Below, one piece after another: positions 13,467-14,179 of a stretch of DNA of 14,179 bases. The notes under the pieces were generated by a model. That model did no database searches. It had not been told where the DNA came from and worked only from the letters and a program-made list of their open reading frames with translations. Origin of the DNA: CAJQND01 sp051010055 (GTDB lineage: Bacteria; Pseudomonadota; Alphaproteobacteria; Rhizobiales; CAJQND01); contig JBPCVY010000133.1 of the NCBI GenBank assembly GCA_051010055.1, positions 1 through 14,179 on the forward strand, given 5' to 3'. The position numbers and the translations under genes were made by a program. Positions within the stretch are counted from its first letter, which is position 1. Every line of letters begins with the position of its first letter.

Positions 13467-14179
13467 ATGTCCGACAAGAAGACCACGCAGGCGGATCTAT
13501 CGAGCATCAAGACGGTGGGCGTGATCGGCGCCGGCCAGATGGGCAGCGGTATCGCCCATGTCATGGCGCTGGGCGGCTATGACGTCAAGCTGTCGGACGT
13601 CAGCGACGAGCAGCTGGAGGCCGCGCTCCAGTCGATCGGCCGGCACATGGACCGGCAGGTCGAGCGCGACAAGATCGCCGCCGAGGACAAGCAGGCGGCC
13701 CTGGCGCGCATCGCCACGGGCAACGGCCTGGAGATCTTCAAGGACTGCGACCTGGTCATCGAATCGGTCACCGAAGACGAAGAGCTCAAGAAGCAGATCC
13801 TGCGCGACCTCTGCCCGCTGCTCAAGCCCGAGGCGATTGTCTGCTCGAACACCTCGTCGATCTCGATCACGCGCCTGGCCTCGATCACCGACCGCCCATC
13901 CCAGTTCATGGGCATGCATTTCATGAACCCGGTGCCCGCCATGCACCTGGTGGAGCTGATCCGCGGCATCGCGACCGAGGACGAGACCTTTCAGCTGGTC
14001 AAGGCGCTCACCGTCTCGCTCGGCAAGACCCCGGCGACGGCCGAGGACTTCCCGGCCTTCATCGTCAACCGCATCCTGCTGCCGATGATCAACGAGGCGG
14101 TCTACACGCTCTACGAGGGTGTCGGTTCGGTGAAGTCCATCGATACCGCGTTGAGGCTGGGGGCCAACCACCCTATGGG
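13467..14179 (+). CDS. 3-hydroxybutyryl-CoA dehydrogenase (partial, C-terminus beyond window)
   Basis: This NAD(P)-dependent 3-hydroxyacyl-CoA dehydrogenase interconverts 3-hydroxybutyryl-CoA and acetoacetyl-CoA. The 237 visible codons run off the window end; the family is about 280-300 aa, so roughly 50-60 residues are missing. Seen: a short polar N-terminus, the Rossmann motif VGVIGAGQMGSGIAHVMA (about 17-34), ESVTEDEELKKQI, CSNTSSISITRLA with the catalytic-site Ser, MGMHFMNPVPAMHLVELI with catalytic His, and FIVNRILLPMINEAV (start of the C-terminal domain). The last visible residues, LGANHPMG, match the family. It starts 5 nt after etfA and belongs to the conserved etfB-etfA-hbd order. The whole gene has the high-GC codon use seen from mid-etfA on. 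Symbols such as hbd or hbdA would suit, but I leave it blank. Confidence 0.93.
   Translation, partial: MSDKKTTQADLSSIKTVGVIGAGQMGSGIAHVMALGGYDVKLSDVSDEQLEAALQSIGRHMDRQVERDKIAAEDKQAALARIATGNGLEIFKDCDLVIESVTEDEELKKQILRDLCPLLKPEAIVCSNTSSISITRLASITDRPSQFMGMHFMNPVPAMHLVELIRGIATEDETFQLVKALTVSLGKTPATAEDFPAFIVNRILLPMINEAVYTLYEGVGSVKSIDTALRLGANHPM

Noticed and set aside
13497..14171. A 224-codon minus-strand ORF at the window end
   Set aside because: It is antisense to the clear 3-hydroxyacyl-CoA dehydrogenase frame; high-GC genes commonly leave long open antisense frames. It has a repetitive Asp/Arg/Leu composition and no family signature.

Overview
The window looks like alphaproteobacterial chromosome, most likely from the Rhizobiales (Hyphomicrobiales) or a close relative. 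The evidence is gene content and order: ispG/ispA, mtgA next to rpmF, and PduO-type adenosyltransferase – rhomboid – etfB – etfA – 3-hydroxyacyl-CoA dehydrogenase. All genes recognised are ordinary housekeeping or catabolic genes. I see no tRNA, rRNA, CRISPR array, phage genes or autonomous transposase, and no obvious undescribed multigene system.

Layout. (1) 1-748, minus strand: an IclR-family regulator cut off by the window start, with an AT-rich upstream region carrying inverted TTTCA/TGAAA half-sites. (2) 888-989: two degenerate REP-like palindromes. (3) 1095-3250: ispG (plus) and an FPP-synthase-type ispA (minus) converge; both act in MEP-pathway isoprenoid synthesis. (4) 3297-4342: mtgA (peptidoglycan glycosyltransferase), divergent from ispA by only 46 bp, then rpmF (ribosomal protein L32) and a strong intrinsic terminator. 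(5) 4427-4697: a 265-bp non-autonomous inverted-repeat element (MITE) with TA/CTAG flanks, lying directly against the start codon of marC (4698-5348). (6) 5349-5643: a repeat-containing intergenic region in front of a large dimethylglycine-dehydrogenase-like flavoprotein (5644-8154), which ends in a terminator. (7) 8269-8430, minus strand: a 53-codon small ORF with a strong Shine-Dalgarno sequence. (8) 8648-14179, plus strand: an acyl-CoA synthetase, cob(I)alamin adenosyltransferase, rhomboid protease, etfB, etfA and the start of a 3-hydroxybutyryl-CoA dehydrogenase.

How they fit together. The last block is fatty-acid/short-chain acyl-CoA metabolism: the synthetase activates acids, ETF takes electrons from acyl-CoA dehydrogenases and (in known systems) from dimethylglycine/sarcosine dehydrogenases such as the one at 5644, the 3-hydroxyacyl-CoA dehydrogenase handles the next oxidation, and the adenosyltransferase makes the coenzyme B12 needed by methylmalonyl-CoA mutase.

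The most notable anomaly is a sharp change in base and codon composition inside etfA at about 13,105-13,170. Upstream coding sequence has mixed third positions; downstream, almost every codon ends in G or C, through the rest of etfA and the next gene. The reading frame and gene order are intact. This fits either a chimeric join of two related genomes at a conserved gene, or homologous replacement. The other items worth a look are the MITE at the marC start codon, the small minus-strand ORF, and the candidate operator in front of the IclR-family gene.
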